Origin: Streptomyces sp. AC550_RSS872
GTDB lineage: Bacteria > Actinomycetota > Actinomycetes > Streptomycetales > Streptomycetaceae
Reading direction: 5' to 3'
Assembly (NCBI RefSeq): GCF_019049285.1
Contig: NZ_JAGMUL010000208.1
Coordinates: 62,001-126,000, forward strand
DNA: 64,000 bases
Shown here piece after piece: positions 55,134-63,720 of this stretch (positions within the stretch are counted from its first letter, which is position 1; each line of letters starts with the position of its first letter). The notes beneath the pieces are model-generated. The model made no database searches. It was not told the origin of the DNA and was given only the letters and a program-made list of their open reading frames with translations. Position numbers and translations under genes: made by a program.

Positions 55134-56420
55134 TCACCGAGCCGCGCCCTCCGCCGACCTGCGCAACGCCAACACCGCGTTGTGCCCCCCGAACCCGAAC
55201 GAATTGCTGAGCACCAGGTCCCCGTCCTCCGGCAACGCCCGAGGCGCGCCTGTCACCACATCCAGGTCGATCGCGTCGTCGACCTCCCCGCCCCCCACCG
55301 TCGGCGGCACCATCCCGTGATGCAGCGTCAGTACGGCGGCGACGGCCTCGACTCCGCCCGCGGCCCCCTGAAGATGCCCCAGGTGCCCCTTGAGCGCGGT
55401 GACAGGAACCCTCCGCCGGCCGAGCACCGCCCGTAGCGCCCCCGCCTCCGCGAGGTCGCCCTCGATCGTCGCCGTGGCATGGGCGTTCACATGGACGACG
55501 TCCCCGACCTCGCCGCCGGCGTCCCGCAGAGCCCGCCGCAGGGCGAGCGCGACGCCGGCGCCGGACGGGTCGGGTGCGGCCATGTGGTGGGCGTCGGCGG
55601 ACAGACCCCAGCCCGCGGCCTCGCAGTAGATCCGCGCGCCACGGGCCCGTGCGTGCTCCTCCGCTTCGAGTACGAGGATCCCGGCGCCCTCACCGTTGAC
55701 GAACCCGCTCCGGTCCTTGGCGAAGGGCCGGGAGGGCGAGCCGTCCGAGGGGTCCCCGTCGGCCAGGGCCCGCATCGCCGCGAAGGACGCCATGATCGCC
55801 GGCGTGACCACGGCTTCGGCGCCGCCCGCGAGAGCGATGTCGATCTGCCCGTACCGTATGCGGTCGATCGCCTGCCCTATGGCCTCCGTCCCCGAGGCAC
55901 AGGCGCTCGTGACCGTCCTGGCCTCGCCGGTGATGTGCAGGTCGAGCGAGACCTGTGAGGCGGCCTGCGAGGGTACGGTCATGGGGGTGGTCAGCGGCGA
56001 GACGGCCCGCGGCCCCTTCTCCCGCAGCTTCCGGTCCCCGCCCACCAGCACGGACGCGTCCCCGAGGATCGCGCCCAGGCTCACCCCCACCCGCTCCGGA
56101 TCCACCCCGCTCTCCCGCGTCCCGCCCTCGGTGAACCCGGCGTCCGCCCACGCCTCCCGGGCCGCCAGCACCCCGAACCGCGCGGCGCGGTTCATCCGTC
56201 GCGCCACCGGTCGTGGCAGCAGTTCCCCGGGATCAACGGGTACGACCCCGGCCACCCGCACGGGCAGCCCGGCGAACTCCTCCCCCTCCAACTCCCTGAT
56301 CCCGTGCCGCCCGTCGAGCAGCCCACGCCACAACTCCCCGACCCCGAGGCCGAGCGGAGTGACCGCCCCCAGTCCGGTGACGACGACCTTGCGGGGCCCG
56401 GATGCGGCGGTCACGCTCAT
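55134..56420 (-). CDS. Beta-ketoacyl-ACP synthase (FabF-type)
   Basis: A 428-residue ketosynthase. Active-site Cys174 is in VTSACASGTEAIG, His314 in VNAHATATIEGD and His349 with Lys344 in ALKGHLGHLQGAAG, so the Cys-His-His set is intact. The second motif is usually NAHGTST and here is NAHATAT, a departure from primary-metabolism FabF. ATG at 56418-56420 with AGGGGA upstream. It lies next to the ruins of a type II thioesterase, with no carrier protein or other PKS genes in view, so it is either a FabF paralogue or the remainder of a lost polyketide cluster. Confidence 0.9.
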   Translation of the reverse strand: MSVTAASGPRKVVVTGLGAVTPLGLGVGELWRGLLDGRHGIRELEGEEFAGLPVRVAGVVPVDPGELLPRPVARRMNRAARFGVLAAREAWADAGFTEGGTRESGVDPERVGVSLGAILGDASVLVGGDRKLREKGPRAVSPLTTPMTVPSQAASQVSLDLHITGEARTVTSACASGTEAIGQAIDRIRYGQIDIALAGGAEAVVTPAIMASFAAMRALADGDPSDGSPSRPFAKDRSGFVNGEGAGILVLEAEEHARARGARIYCEAAGWGLSADAHHMAAPDPSGAGVALALRRALRDAGGEVGDVVHVNAHATATIEGDLAEAGALRAVLGRRRVPVTALKGHLGHLQGAAGGVEAVAAVLTLHHGMVPPTVGGGEVDDAIDLDVVTGAPRALPEDGDLVLSNSFGFGGHNAVLALRRSAEGAAR

Positions 56421-57051
56421 CTCTGCGTCCCCTCTGACCGTTTCTGATCGTTGAAAGAAGAACATGCCCAGCTTCTGCATGGCGTGCACATGCAAAAGGA
56501 CGGCGGTCGTCCCCTCACGACAGCCGCGAGGCGACGAACCCGACCAACTCCTCTTTCCGCGGGTTGAGATAGAAGTTCCCTCACTCGAAGACCCAGGAGC
56601 CGCAGTTCGGGGTGGTCGTAGGCGGCGGCACTTCGGGACCCAGCTTGCGGATGTGATCCAGGATCTCGCTGTCGGCCGGCACCGGGCGGGGCGCCCGCTC
56701 CTGCGACCTCGTACGCCACCGCCGACCCCATGCTGTGGCCGAAGAGAGCCAACGGCGGGTCATCGGGCAGTTCGTGCAGCAGGGCCGCGGTGATCGCGTC
56801 CGCCAGCTCCTCCACCGTGGCCGCGCACAGGTCGGACAGCCGGTCCTGACAGCCGGTCCTGACGGCCGGGGTACTGCACCGACATGACCTCGATCTCCGG
56901 GGGCGTCAGCGCGGCCCAGTCGTGAGTGGTCACTCCGGAGTGGTCATTCCCCGGTGATTGACCGATGGGCTGGCCCGACCAACTGCCGTCTCCCTAGGAT
57001 GGGTTGTCGGCGAGGTGATCGCCTCGGCCGGCCCTGTGACTGGGGGAAACG
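56421..57051. other. Gap holding the thioesterase relic and a promoter
   Basis: Apart from the pseudogene at 56515-56933, this 631-base gap has only the promoter and ribosome site (GGGGGAAACG) of the methyltransferase at 57052. Confidence 0.5.
56515..56933 (-). pseudogene. Type II thioesterase pseudogene
   Basis: Pieces of a GrsT-type thioesterase are visible in order on the minus strand: HDWAALTPPEIEVMSVQYPG with GRQDRL, then after a frameshift EELADAITAALLHELPDDPP and LALFGHSMGSAVAYEVA (active Ser in GHSMG), then in another frame PVPADSEILDHIRKLG, then a stop after WVFE and finally NFYLNPRKEELVGF. The first frameshift is a 13-bp tandem duplication (AGCCGGTCCTGAC at 56838-56850 and 56851-56863 on the plus strand); removing one copy restores the frame. 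The N-terminal 40 residues and much of the middle are missing. Confidence 0.85.
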
Positions 57052-57870
57052 ATGGAGCCTGGTAAGCAGCTGTCCACGTCGATCGACGCCACGATCCCGA
57101 CAGCCGCGCGCATGTACGACTACTACCTCGGCGGCAAGGACAACTACGCCTCCGACCGAGCCGCCTGCGAGGAGCTGGACAAGGTCGTCCCCAGCACCCG
57201 CGCCCTCGCCCTGAACAACCGCCGCTTCCTACAGCGGGTGGTCCGGACGCTGGCCGAGGACTACGGCATCCGGCAGTTCCTCGACCACGGCTCGGGCCTG
57301 CCCACCCAGAACAACGTCCACCAGGTCGCCCAGTCCGTCGACCCGTCCTCGCGCGTGGTGTACGTCGACAACGACCCGATGGTCCTGGTCCACGGCCGCG
57401 CCCTGCTCGACCAGAACGACAACACCGCCGTCATCCACGCCGACATGCGTGAGACCGACGCCATCTTCTCCCACGCCGACACCGAGCGCCTGATCGACTT
57501 CTCGCAGCCGGTCGCCGTGCTGTTCAACTCGGTCTTCCACTGCATCCCCGACGACGACACCAAGGGCCCGCTCGCCGTGGTCCGCCAGGTGCGCGAACGG
57601 CTCGTGCCGGGCAGCTGCATGGTGATGTGCCAGCTGGTCAGCGAGGACGCCGAGGTCCGCAAGTTCGTCACCGACTTCATGGACCAGGCGACTCAGGGGC
57701 ACTGGGGCCGGGTGCGCCAGGAGAAGGACGTGGCGGAGTACTTCGAGGGTCTGGAGATCCTGGAGCCCGGCCTCGTGGAGGTCTCCACCTGGCGTCCCGA
57801 CACCGAGGTGGCCCCGCGCCAGCTCACCCAGGAGTGGATCGAGTTCGGCGGCGTGGGCCGACTCGCGTAG
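57052..57870 (+). CDS. SAM-dependent methyltransferase (DUF574/S-adenosyl methyltransferase type)
   Basis: A 272-residue protein of a large actinobacterial family: IPTAARMYDYYLGGKDNYASDR, RFLQRVVRTLAEDYGIRQFLDHGSGLPTQNNVHQVAQ, VVYVDNDPMVLVHGRALL and FNSVFHCIPDDD. Motif I is FLDHGSGLPT. These proteins are often near Scr1/whiJ-like regulators, as here. Substrate unknown. Confidence 0.92.
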   Translation: MEPGKQLSTSIDATIPTAARMYDYYLGGKDNYASDRAACEELDKVVPSTRALALNNRRFLQRVVRTLAEDYGIRQFLDHGSGLPTQNNVHQVAQSVDPSSRVVYVDNDPMVLVHGRALLDQNDNTAVIHADMRETDAIFSHADTERLIDFSQPVAVLFNSVFHCIPDDDTKGPLAVVRQVRERLVPGSCMVMCQLVSEDAEVRKFVTDFMDQATQGHWGRVRQEKDVAEYFEGLEILEPGLVEVSTWRPDTEVAPRQLTQEWIEFGGVGRLA

Positions 57871-57888
57871 GCAGCGGCCGACCCCGGC

Positions 57889-58809
57889 TCAGGGCTTCGG
57901 GGAGTACCGCTCCAGCGTCTCGCGCAGCCGCTCCAGGGACTCGCGCGGGTTGAGGGCCTCGTCACCCAGACGGTCCAGGGCGAGGCGGTACTCCTCGGTC
58001 TCGTCGCGGTCCTCCAGGAACGCCGCGCTCTTGATGTGCTCCAGATAGACGATGTCGGGCAGGTCGACGCCGCCGAACCGCAGATAGGTCACCGGCATCG
58101 CGGGCGCGGAGGCGTTGGTCGCGTCCAGGGGCACGATCTGTACGGTCACATGGGGCCGCTGGGCCATCTCCACGAGATGCTCCAGTTGCTCCCGCATCAC
58201 CTCGCGGCTGCCCAGCACGCGCAGCAGCACCGACTCGTCGACGATCGCCCACAGTTGCGGCGCGTCCGGCCGGTGCAGCAGCTCCCGTCGGCGCATCCGC
58301 AGCTCCACACGCCGCTGCACCTCACGGCCGGGCGCCGTCGGCAGCCCGCGCTCCACGACGGCCCGGGTGTAGTCCTCGGTCTGCAACAGGCCGGGAACGT
58401 ACTGGAGTTCGAAGGTGCGGATGGCCGTGGCGGCCTCCTGGAACCCGACCAGCCGGTCAAACCACTCCGGCATCAGCCGCTTGTCATAGCGCTGCCACCA
58501 GCCGGGCTCACCGGCACGCCGCAGCAACTGCAACAGCACCGTGGCCTCGTACTCCTCGGCGCCGTACTGCTCCAGCAGTGCGCGGATGTCGGCCTCGGTG
58601 GGCGGCCGACGCCCCTTGCCCGTCTCAATGCGCGACAACTTCGCCGGGCTGAATCCCACGGCTCGCGCCGCCTGGTCCTGGGAGAGGCCCGCGTCCTCGC
58701 GGATCCCCGCCAGTTGGACGCCGACCAGCATCTTCAGCAGGGTCGGCGCGGGTTCGGTCCGGTTCAGATACGGCTCGAGGCGGGAGATGCGAGGTGACTC
58801 GGCGGACAT
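57889..58809 (-). CDS. XRE-family regulator with DUF5753 (Scr1/WhiJ type)
   Basis: A 306-residue protein. HTH at about residues 25-75: LAGIREDAGLSQDQAARAVGFSPAKLSRIETGK. The remainder is DUF5753: IRTFELQYVPGLLQTEDYTRAV, VDESVLLRVLGSREVMREQLEHL, VTVQIVPLD and YLEHIKSAAFLED. Streptomyces has many such paralogues, paired with a DUF397 protein, and some control development (whiJ) or act as antitoxin-like regulators (Scr1). ATG at 58807-58809 with GGGGAG upstream. Confidence 0.93.
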   Translation of the reverse strand: MSAESPRISRLEPYLNRTEPAPTLLKMLVGVQLAGIREDAGLSQDQAARAVGFSPAKLSRIETGKGRRPPTEADIRALLEQYGAEEYEATVLLQLLRRAGEPGWWQRYDKRLMPEWFDRLVGFQEAATAIRTFELQYVPGLLQTEDYTRAVVERGLPTAPGREVQRRVELRMRRRELLHRPDAPQLWAIVDESVLLRVLGSREVMREQLEHLVEMAQRPHVTVQIVPLDATNASAPAMPVTYLRFGGVDLPDIVYLEHIKSAAFLEDRDETEEYRLALDRLGDEALNPRESLERLRETLERYSPKP

Positions 58810-58998
58810 CCTGACTCCCCTAGACCGGCATACGACAGACCGCATTATCGCATCCCGCCGCCTCGTGCCGCCGGAACCGCAGGAAATGGAGGGCTGACCT
58901 TCCGCTTGGCGGCGGTGTCTCGCTCCTCGCCGGCCTACCTTTCCCGGGCAGAGGGTCCGTATTCACCCGAAGGGGGTCATACGTGGGTCATACGCGGG

Positions 58999-59229
58999 TC
59001 ATACGAGGTGGTCGAACTCTCCCTCCTTCGCGCCCGCCAGGAACGCGGTGATCTCGGCCGGGGTGTACACGAGGGCCGGCCCGTCGGGGTCGCGGGAGTT
59101 GCGCATCGCGATGCTGCCGTCGCCCAGGGGCGCCACCTCGACGCAGTTCCCCTCGGCGTTGCTGTGCCGGCTCTTGATCCAGCGGACGCCCAACGAGCTT
59201 GCCCGCACGCCGTTCGATGCTGATGGCAC
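58999..59229 (-). CDS. DUF397 protein
   Basis: A 76-residue DUF397 protein: VRWIKSRHSNAEGNCVEVAPLGDGSIAMRNSRDPDGPALVYTPAEITAFLAGAKEGEFD, the standard form of the partner of Scr1/WhiJ regulators. GTG at 59227-59229 has AAGGAG 6 bases upstream, better than the GTG seven codons before it. Precedes the XRE gene in the same direction (190-base gap). Confidence 0.92.
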   Translation of the reverse strand: MPSASNGVRASSLGVRWIKSRHSNAEGNCVEVAPLGDGSIAMRNSRDPDGPALVYTPAEITAFLAGAKEGEFDHLV

Positions 59230-59426
59230 TGCACTCTCCTTGCTCACGTTCCGCCACGCGTGCGCCCCGCCGACCCTCCGGGCCCGAACCGCACCGCGTG
59301 CTCTGGTCGACACCGCTCGCGCAATTTCCCGTGAAATTGCACGGAGGCGCCGTCGGCGTGGATAATAGCCCCTGGCGTCAACGGCAGTGCGGACGCCCCG
59401 TCCTGACCGTGTATCAGGGAGACGTT

Positions 59427-59990
59427 GTGTCCTTACCTGCGTACGAAGGGCTTCGACTGCCCGGCGGTGCCGCGTCCCCCGCGGGGTTGGCAGTGACACC
59501 GGAAGCACGCACCGGCACCCCGGCCCGGGCCCGCCTCGCCAGGCCCGAACCCCCGCGCATCCCGCCCCGTTCCGCCGCTCTGTGTCTCGTCGGCGCCGAA
59601 CAGGGCTGCGGTCAGGCCCGCGACTTCGTCCGTCGCACCCTCGCCGACTGGTCGTTGGACCACTGCGGCGCAGACGCCCTCACGGTGGTCGCCGAGCTGC
59701 TCGCCAACGCCGTACTGCACGCCGCACCACATCGCCCGGCCCGCCCGACGGCCGGCGGCGACGCCGAGATCTGGCTGAAACTCAGCCTGCGCCGCCCGGC
59801 CCACCTCGTCTGCGCGGTCACCGACCCGAGCGACAACCCGCCGGTGTACCCGCACACCAGCGACCCCTTCGACGAGCACGGACGCGGGCTGCGCATCATC
59901 GACGCCCTGTCCGAGCACTGGGGCTGGACCCGACGCCAGCCCGCGGGCAAGACGGTCTGGGCGATGCTCCCGACCGACCACCAGGCCTGA
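59427..59990 (+). CDS. ATP-binding (HATPase, anti-sigma-factor-like) protein
   Basis: A 187-residue protein with a GHKL ATPase domain of the RsbW/SpoIIAB type: VRRTLADWSLDHCGADALTVVAELLANAVLHA (N-box), CAVTDPSDNPP (G1 variant) and EHGRGLRIIDALSEHWGW (G2). I start at GTG 59427, with GGGAG 5 bases upstream; GTG 59409 is also possible. It is divergent from the DUF397 gene, completing the whiJ-like trio. Partner sigma factor or target unknown. Confidence 0.88.
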   Translation: MSLPAYEGLRLPGGAASPAGLAVTPEARTGTPARARLARPEPPRIPPRSAALCLVGAEQGCGQARDFVRRTLADWSLDHCGADALTVVAELLANAVLHAAPHRPARPTAGGDAEIWLKLSLRRPAHLVCAVTDPSDNPPVYPHTSDPFDEHGRGLRIIDALSEHWGWTRRQPAGKTVWAMLPTDHQA

Positions 59991-60218
59991 CTTTTTGATT
60001 CGCGACGGACGGGCGGTGTACTGCATCCGCACATGTGCCGTCGCGCGCGAACATTTGGGCAAGTGCCCGAATAGGCAGCCATATTTGGGATGACCCGGGC
60101 GACGGTGTAACGCGGTCGCGTTCGGATGACGCAGAACCAGGCAGAAACAGGTCACCCTCAAGGGCCGTAATCGGCTCCGTGATCTGTCCGCCCAGCATCG
60201 CGTCAGATCGGATTTCTC

Positions 60219-60575
60219 GTGAACACCGACCCGGTTTCCGGATACCAGTCGTACGACCAGCCTGCGGCCGCCGCCCCCGACCGCTCGCCCCGCAACCAGG
60301 CCACCGCACGCAGAGCGGCCCTCACCATCTGCACGATCGCCGACGTCTCGGCCGGCCTGCTCGGCCTGTGGATCGTGCTGTACCTGCTCGACGCGAACCA
60401 AGGAAACGCCTTCGTGGAGTTCGTGCACGGCTCGGCGGACTGGCTCGGGGGATGGGCACAGGACATTTTCATGATGGACACCGACAGCGTACGCGTCCTC
60501 CTCAATTACGGCCTCCCGGCTGCCCTTTATCTGCTCCTCGGGCACGGAATTGCCGCCCGACTCAACAGGGCCTGA
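60219..60575 (+). CDS. Small membrane protein
   Basis: A 118-residue protein with two hydrophobic segments (TICTIADVSAGLLGLWIVLYLLD and VRVLLNYGLPAALYLLLGHGIAA) and a Pro/Ala/Tyr-rich N-terminus. The GTG at 60219 has no ribosome site, so a leaderless start is possible. No family assigned. It probably heads a transcript with the 64-residue gene downstream. Confidence 0.7.
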   Translation: MNTDPVSGYQSYDQPAAAAPDRSPRNQATARRAALTICTIADVSAGLLGLWIVLYLLDANQGNAFVEFVHGSADWLGGWAQDIFMMDTDSVRVLLNYGLPAALYLLLGHGIAARLNRA

Positions 60576-60604
60576 CGGCATTACCCAGCGGAAGGACCGG
60601 CGTT

Positions 60605-60799
60605 GTGACTCGCACGCCCGCCGAAAACAATCACCTGCCGATTTATGAAGACCTCGTGCGCGAACGAGGAGACGCCGTGGCGGAAGCGCAGATGGCGGCC
60701 GCGCATACGCATCACCAGGCAGCGGAACTGCTGAGCGAGGGGGAGGCCGCCTACCGGGACCACCGGCCGGCACACCACGGCCGACCTCACCAAGGGTGA
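60605..60799 (+). CDS. Small His-rich hypothetical protein
   Basis: A 64-residue protein: MTRTPAENNHLPIYEDLVRE, AQMAAAHTHHQAAELLSEGEA and a tail with several His residues. GTG at 60605 has AAGGA about 8 bases upstream, 29 bases after the membrane protein gene. Unknown function; the call rests on the ribosome site, the coding-like third-base GC preference and the position. Confidence 0.5.
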   Translation: MTRTPAENNHLPIYEDLVRERGDAVAEAQMAAAHTHHQAAELLSEGEAAYRDHRPAHHGRPHQG

Positions 60800-61421
60800 C
60801 CGGCCGGGCAGGACCGCCGTCCCGCTGCCCGCAGGCTCGATGAACGTTCCACGGCCGCCCAGAACTCGCCCTCACACACGGGGCCGCAGGACTCCGCACT
60901 CCGCAGGCGGCGGACCACGCGGCCGCGACCGACGCAGAAGCCGGCCGCGCCCCGGCCGTACCCAGAACGACACCCCGATCGGGGCGTCGTCCAGGCGGGC
61001 GGCGCGGCGTTGGGCCCCTGGTGGAGAAGCGGTGTGGCGGCAGCCGGCGGGCTCGGACATCCGGGGCGTCGGCGGACGGTCTTCCTGTACGAGTCGGACG
61101 ACCTGCGCAGCCGGCGGGCGGTACGTCGGCCCCCTGCTGACCGGCGACGCCTCGCCCTGGCGGGGTGGTGCTTCGCCGACCGACGCTTTGCCACCCGCCC
61201 GGTGAGGCTGCCCGGCGCAGCGGGATCGTTAGAGGGGCGCGTCATCGGTAGCGGCAGCGGCCACGCCGTTATAGCGTTGTTATTAGCAGTCGTGGTTCCG
61301 AAGTCCGTTCGCCCGTGATCGCCATCACGGGCGTTCTTGCTGTTCAGCGTCTCTCCGGACCAGGGCGATCACCTCCCGGTCGCGCAGGGTGCGTGCCCGG
61401 TTTCCCTCGAAGGAGACAGTC
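60800..61421. other. Long gap before the cold-shock gene
   Basis: No convincing gene in 622 bases. The only clear structure is the hairpin at 61311-61332. The cspA-type leader therefore probably starts after that, near 61333-61421, with its ribosome site GAAGGAG. Confidence 0.5.
61311..61332 (+). terminator. Hairpin upstream of the cold-shock gene
   Basis: GCCCGTGAT pairs perfectly with ATCACGGGC around a CGCC loop, then GTTCTTGC. It may be a terminator, or part of the cold-shock gene leader. Confidence 0.55.
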
Positions 61422-61625
61422 ATGGCCAAGGGCACTGTGAAGTGGTTCAACAGCGAGAAGGGCTTCGGCTTCATCGAGCAGGAGGGCGGCGGCCCCGACG
61501 TCTTCGCCCACTACTCCAACATCGCCAGCCAAGGGTTCCGCGAGTTGCAGGAAGGCCAGAAGGTCGAGTTCGACGTCACCCAGGGCCAGAAGGGCCCGCA
61601 GGCGGAGAACATCCGCCCCGCCTGA
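61422..61625 (+). CDS. Cold-shock protein (CspA family)
   Basis: A 67-residue single cold-shock domain: MAKGTVKWFNSEKGFGFIEQ carries RNP1 (KGFGFIE), then DVFAHYSNI (RNP2) and VEFDVTQGQKGPQAENI. Binds single-stranded nucleic acid and melts RNA structure. ATG at 61422 with AAGGAG 7 bases upstream. Confidence 0.97.
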   Translation: MAKGTVKWFNSEKGFGFIEQEGGGPDVFAHYSNIASQGFRELQEGQKVEFDVTQGQKGPQAENIRPA

Positions 61626-61923
61626 CGCCTGGCCTGCGTCGGTCTGGCCCGGCATCCCGGCTTCGGGACACCGGGCCGGACCGGTCGGCTTGTCGCTCTT
61701 CAGGAGCGTCGGAGGTCGGCCGCCCGCTCCGGCGAAATGGCGGCGAATGCTGGATTGCACTGTTTGCTGTCGGTCCCGGCGACTCCGCGTTCCAGGCCGA
61801 GCCGGGCGCCCTCGGTCGGCATCTGTCAGGCGGAACGGGCGGCCGACGTACTGCCACCGGGGATGCATCCGTCGCAGGGCGCCCATGGGCTTGGCACCGA
61901 TGAGCCGCCCGTTCGTGCCCGTT

Positions 61924-62337
61924 TCATACCGACGGCTGCGGCGCGATCTCCTTGATCAGGCCCTCGACCAGCTTCTTGATGTCGTCGCGGATCGGGCGGA
62001 CCGCCTCGACGCCCTGGCCGGCCGGGTCCTCCAGCTGCCAGTCCAGGTACCGCTTGCCGGGGAAGACCGGGCAGGTGTCGCCGCAGCCCATGGTGATGCA
62101 GACGTCCGACTCCTTGACCGCGTCCACGGTCAGGATCTTCGGGGTCTCGGCGGAGATGTCGATGCCGACCTCGCGCATGGCCTCAACGGCGGCGGGGTTG
62201 ACCTGGTCGCCCGGGTCGGACCCGGCGGAGCGGACCTCGACGCGGTCCCCGGCCAAGTGGCTCAGCCAGGCCGCGGCCATCTGGGAACGGCCCGCGTTGT
62301 GGACACAGACGAAGAGCACGGAGGGCTTGTCGGACAT
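61924..62337 (-). CDS. arsC: Arsenate reductase, low-MW phosphatase type
   Basis: A 137-residue ArsC that reduces arsenate to arsenite. The P-loop is Cys11-x5-Arg17-Ser (VCVHNAGRSQM). Further cysteines occur in ITMGCGDTCPVFPGKRY, in line with thiol-relay enzymes that use thioredoxin or mycothiol. DWQLEDPAG contains the general-acid Asp. ATG at 62335-62337. It is divergent from an arsR relic and next to a cluster of TCAG/CTGA words (62350-62450) that was probably the ArsR operator. Confidence 0.93.
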   Translation of the reverse strand: MSDKPSVLFVCVHNAGRSQMAAAWLSHLAGDRVEVRSAGSDPGDQVNPAAVEAMREVGIDISAETPKILTVDAVKESDVCITMGCGDTCPVFPGKRYLDWQLEDPAGQGVEAVRPIRDDIKKLVEGLIKEIAPQPSV

Positions 62338-62427
62338 CAGAGGTCTCTCTTGTCTTACGACGGCATCAGGAGCGAATGACATCAGCACCCGTGGTGTCAG
62401 CCACCACTGATGTGACAGTATCAGCGC

Positions 62428-62686
62428 ATGCTGACGTCAGTCGACACTGATCTGACCGGGTTCTGGCCGACCCGCTCCGCCTCCGGATCGTGACCCTGCT
62501 CGCCCAGGAGACGCTGTGCACCACGCACCTGGTGGAGGAGACGGGTGCGAGGCAGACCAACCTCTCCAACCGGTGGCCACCGAAGCCACCGGTGCGGCGG
62601 CCCCTGTGCGGCCCCTGCGCGGCAGCGCATCGCGCTCATGCGGCGTGCTGCCCGCAGTCCGCCCACGCGGAGCCGACCTCGTGACG
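62428..62686 (+). pseudogene. ArsR-family regulator pseudogene
   Basis: ATG at 62428 begins MLTSVDTDLT; then one base is missing and the frame continues as VLADPLRLRIVTLLAQETLC with TTHLVEETGARQTNLSN, the first two-thirds of an ArsR winged helix. Immediately after NLSN, where the recognition helix should continue, the sequence changes to unrelated Pro/Arg-rich text and stops at 62684-62686. So it has a frameshift and a truncation. TCAGC-GCAT-GCTGA at 62421-62434 overlaps its start. Confidence 0.8.
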
Positions 62687-62789
62687 GGTGACCGGCCCAC
62701 GCCACCTGCGCCGCCGTCGGGCCCGGTGAATACGTACACCGCACTGTCGGCGCAAACGCCGCATATACGGTCCGGCGCGATCTGCGTGC

Positions 62790-63041
62790 TGCCGCTGGGA
62801 CCGGGGGCGCTGGATGCGACCGGGTACAGCCTGATCGCGCCCGTCCTTCCGGGCCTGGCCGCGCGGACCGGGGCCCGTGCGTCGGTGAGGGGCGTGCTGG
62901 TGGCGGCGTCCCCCCGGGCATGGTCGCCGACTTCGCGCCGGCCGGCGCGGCAGTGGCGCGCAGGACGCGACGGTCGCGGCCGTTGTCGCCGTCACCGCCG
63001 CCGGTGTGGCCGTGATGCTCACCGGGCGCAAACGGGCCTGA
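62790..63041 (+). pseudogene. Major-facilitator transporter relic
   Basis: A segment ALDATGYSLIAPVLPGLAAR looks like the first membrane helix of an MFS transporter; a second frame gives PPGMVADFAPAGAA and a third gives VAAVVAVTAAGVAVMLTGRK before the stop at 63039-63041, like the end of such a protein. Most of the transporter is deleted and frames change at least twice. Recognition rests on short stretches, so the family call is tentative. Confidence 0.5.
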
Positions 63042-63094
63042 AGGTCCCGTGCGTCGTGGTGCCCGTTGCAGTGAACCGCCGCGGTGAGTGCCGG

Positions 63095-63466
63095 TCAGGC
63101 AGCGTACTGGCCCAGTATCTGCCCCATGGCGGCAAGCACGGACGGCTCGACGCGGTAGTAGACCCAGGTGCCGCGCCGCTCGGAGGTGAGCAGGCCCGCT
63201 TCCTTCAGCTTCTTCAGGTGGTGGGAGACGGTGGGTTGGGAGACGCCGACGTCGGAGATGTCGCAGACACAGGCCTCGCCGCCCGCGTGCGAGGCGACGG
63301 CCGAGAACAGCCGCAGACGCACCGGATCACCGAGCGCCTTGAACATTCGCGCGGTCCGCTCCGCCTCCTCGGCGGTGAACGGCCGCTCGGTCAGGGGCGG
63401 GCAGCACGGCGCCACAGCCTCGGGGGCCTCGGGTTCCAGCAGCGGCAGCACGTCCGTATTCGACAT
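63095..63466 (-). CDS. ArsR-family metalloregulator
   Basis: A 123-residue repressor. The winged helix has ARMFKALGDPVRLRLFSAVASH and VSQPTVSHHLKKLKEAGLLTSERRGTWVYYRV. Cys66-Val-Cys68-Asp (ACVCDIS) is the alpha-3 metal site of ArsR/CadC-type sensors; a Cys21-Cys22 pair near the N-terminus may complete it. ATG at 63464-63466 lies inside its own candidate operator. Divergent from the flavoprotein gene at 63811. Confidence 0.93.
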   Translation of the reverse strand: MSNTDVLPLLEPEAPEAVAPCCPPLTERPFTAEEAERTARMFKALGDPVRLRLFSAVASHAGGEACVCDISDVGVSQPTVSHHLKKLKEAGLLTSERRGTWVYYRVEPSVLAAMGQILGQYAA

Positions 63467-63490
63467 ACGTCTATGTTGACACGCGTCGAA
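63459..63490. promoter_or_regulatory. Candidate ArsR operator 1
   Basis: TTCGAC-N4-GTCTATGTTGAC-N4-GTCGAA: outer arms form an inverted repeat with 20-base spacing. The same layout, with the identical central 12-mer, recurs at 63721-63752. This copy covers the arsR start codon. Confidence 0.65.
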
Positions 63491-63720
63491 GCAATGCCCC
63501 AGGGGCTGCCGCCCTTCCCGCTGCCCGCAGGCGAGGCGGGCGGCGATGCGCCGGGCGATGCGCCGTCGAGCGCGCCGAGGAGGGCCAGGTAGCGGGGGGC
63601 GGGGCGGTGCCCGGTGGCTGGTGCCCGGTGGCTGGCGGTCAGGGCGATGGTGTCGATGTCCTCGACGATGCCGTCCTGCCGATGGTTACGGCACGGAGAT
63701 GCTCCGCAATAGCCCTCAAA

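Noticed and set aside
63545..63720. A minus-strand stretch reading DIDTIALTASHRAPATGHRP that looks faintly protein-like
   Set aside because: No start, no ribosome site and no family match that I can support; could be a relic but evidence is too thin.
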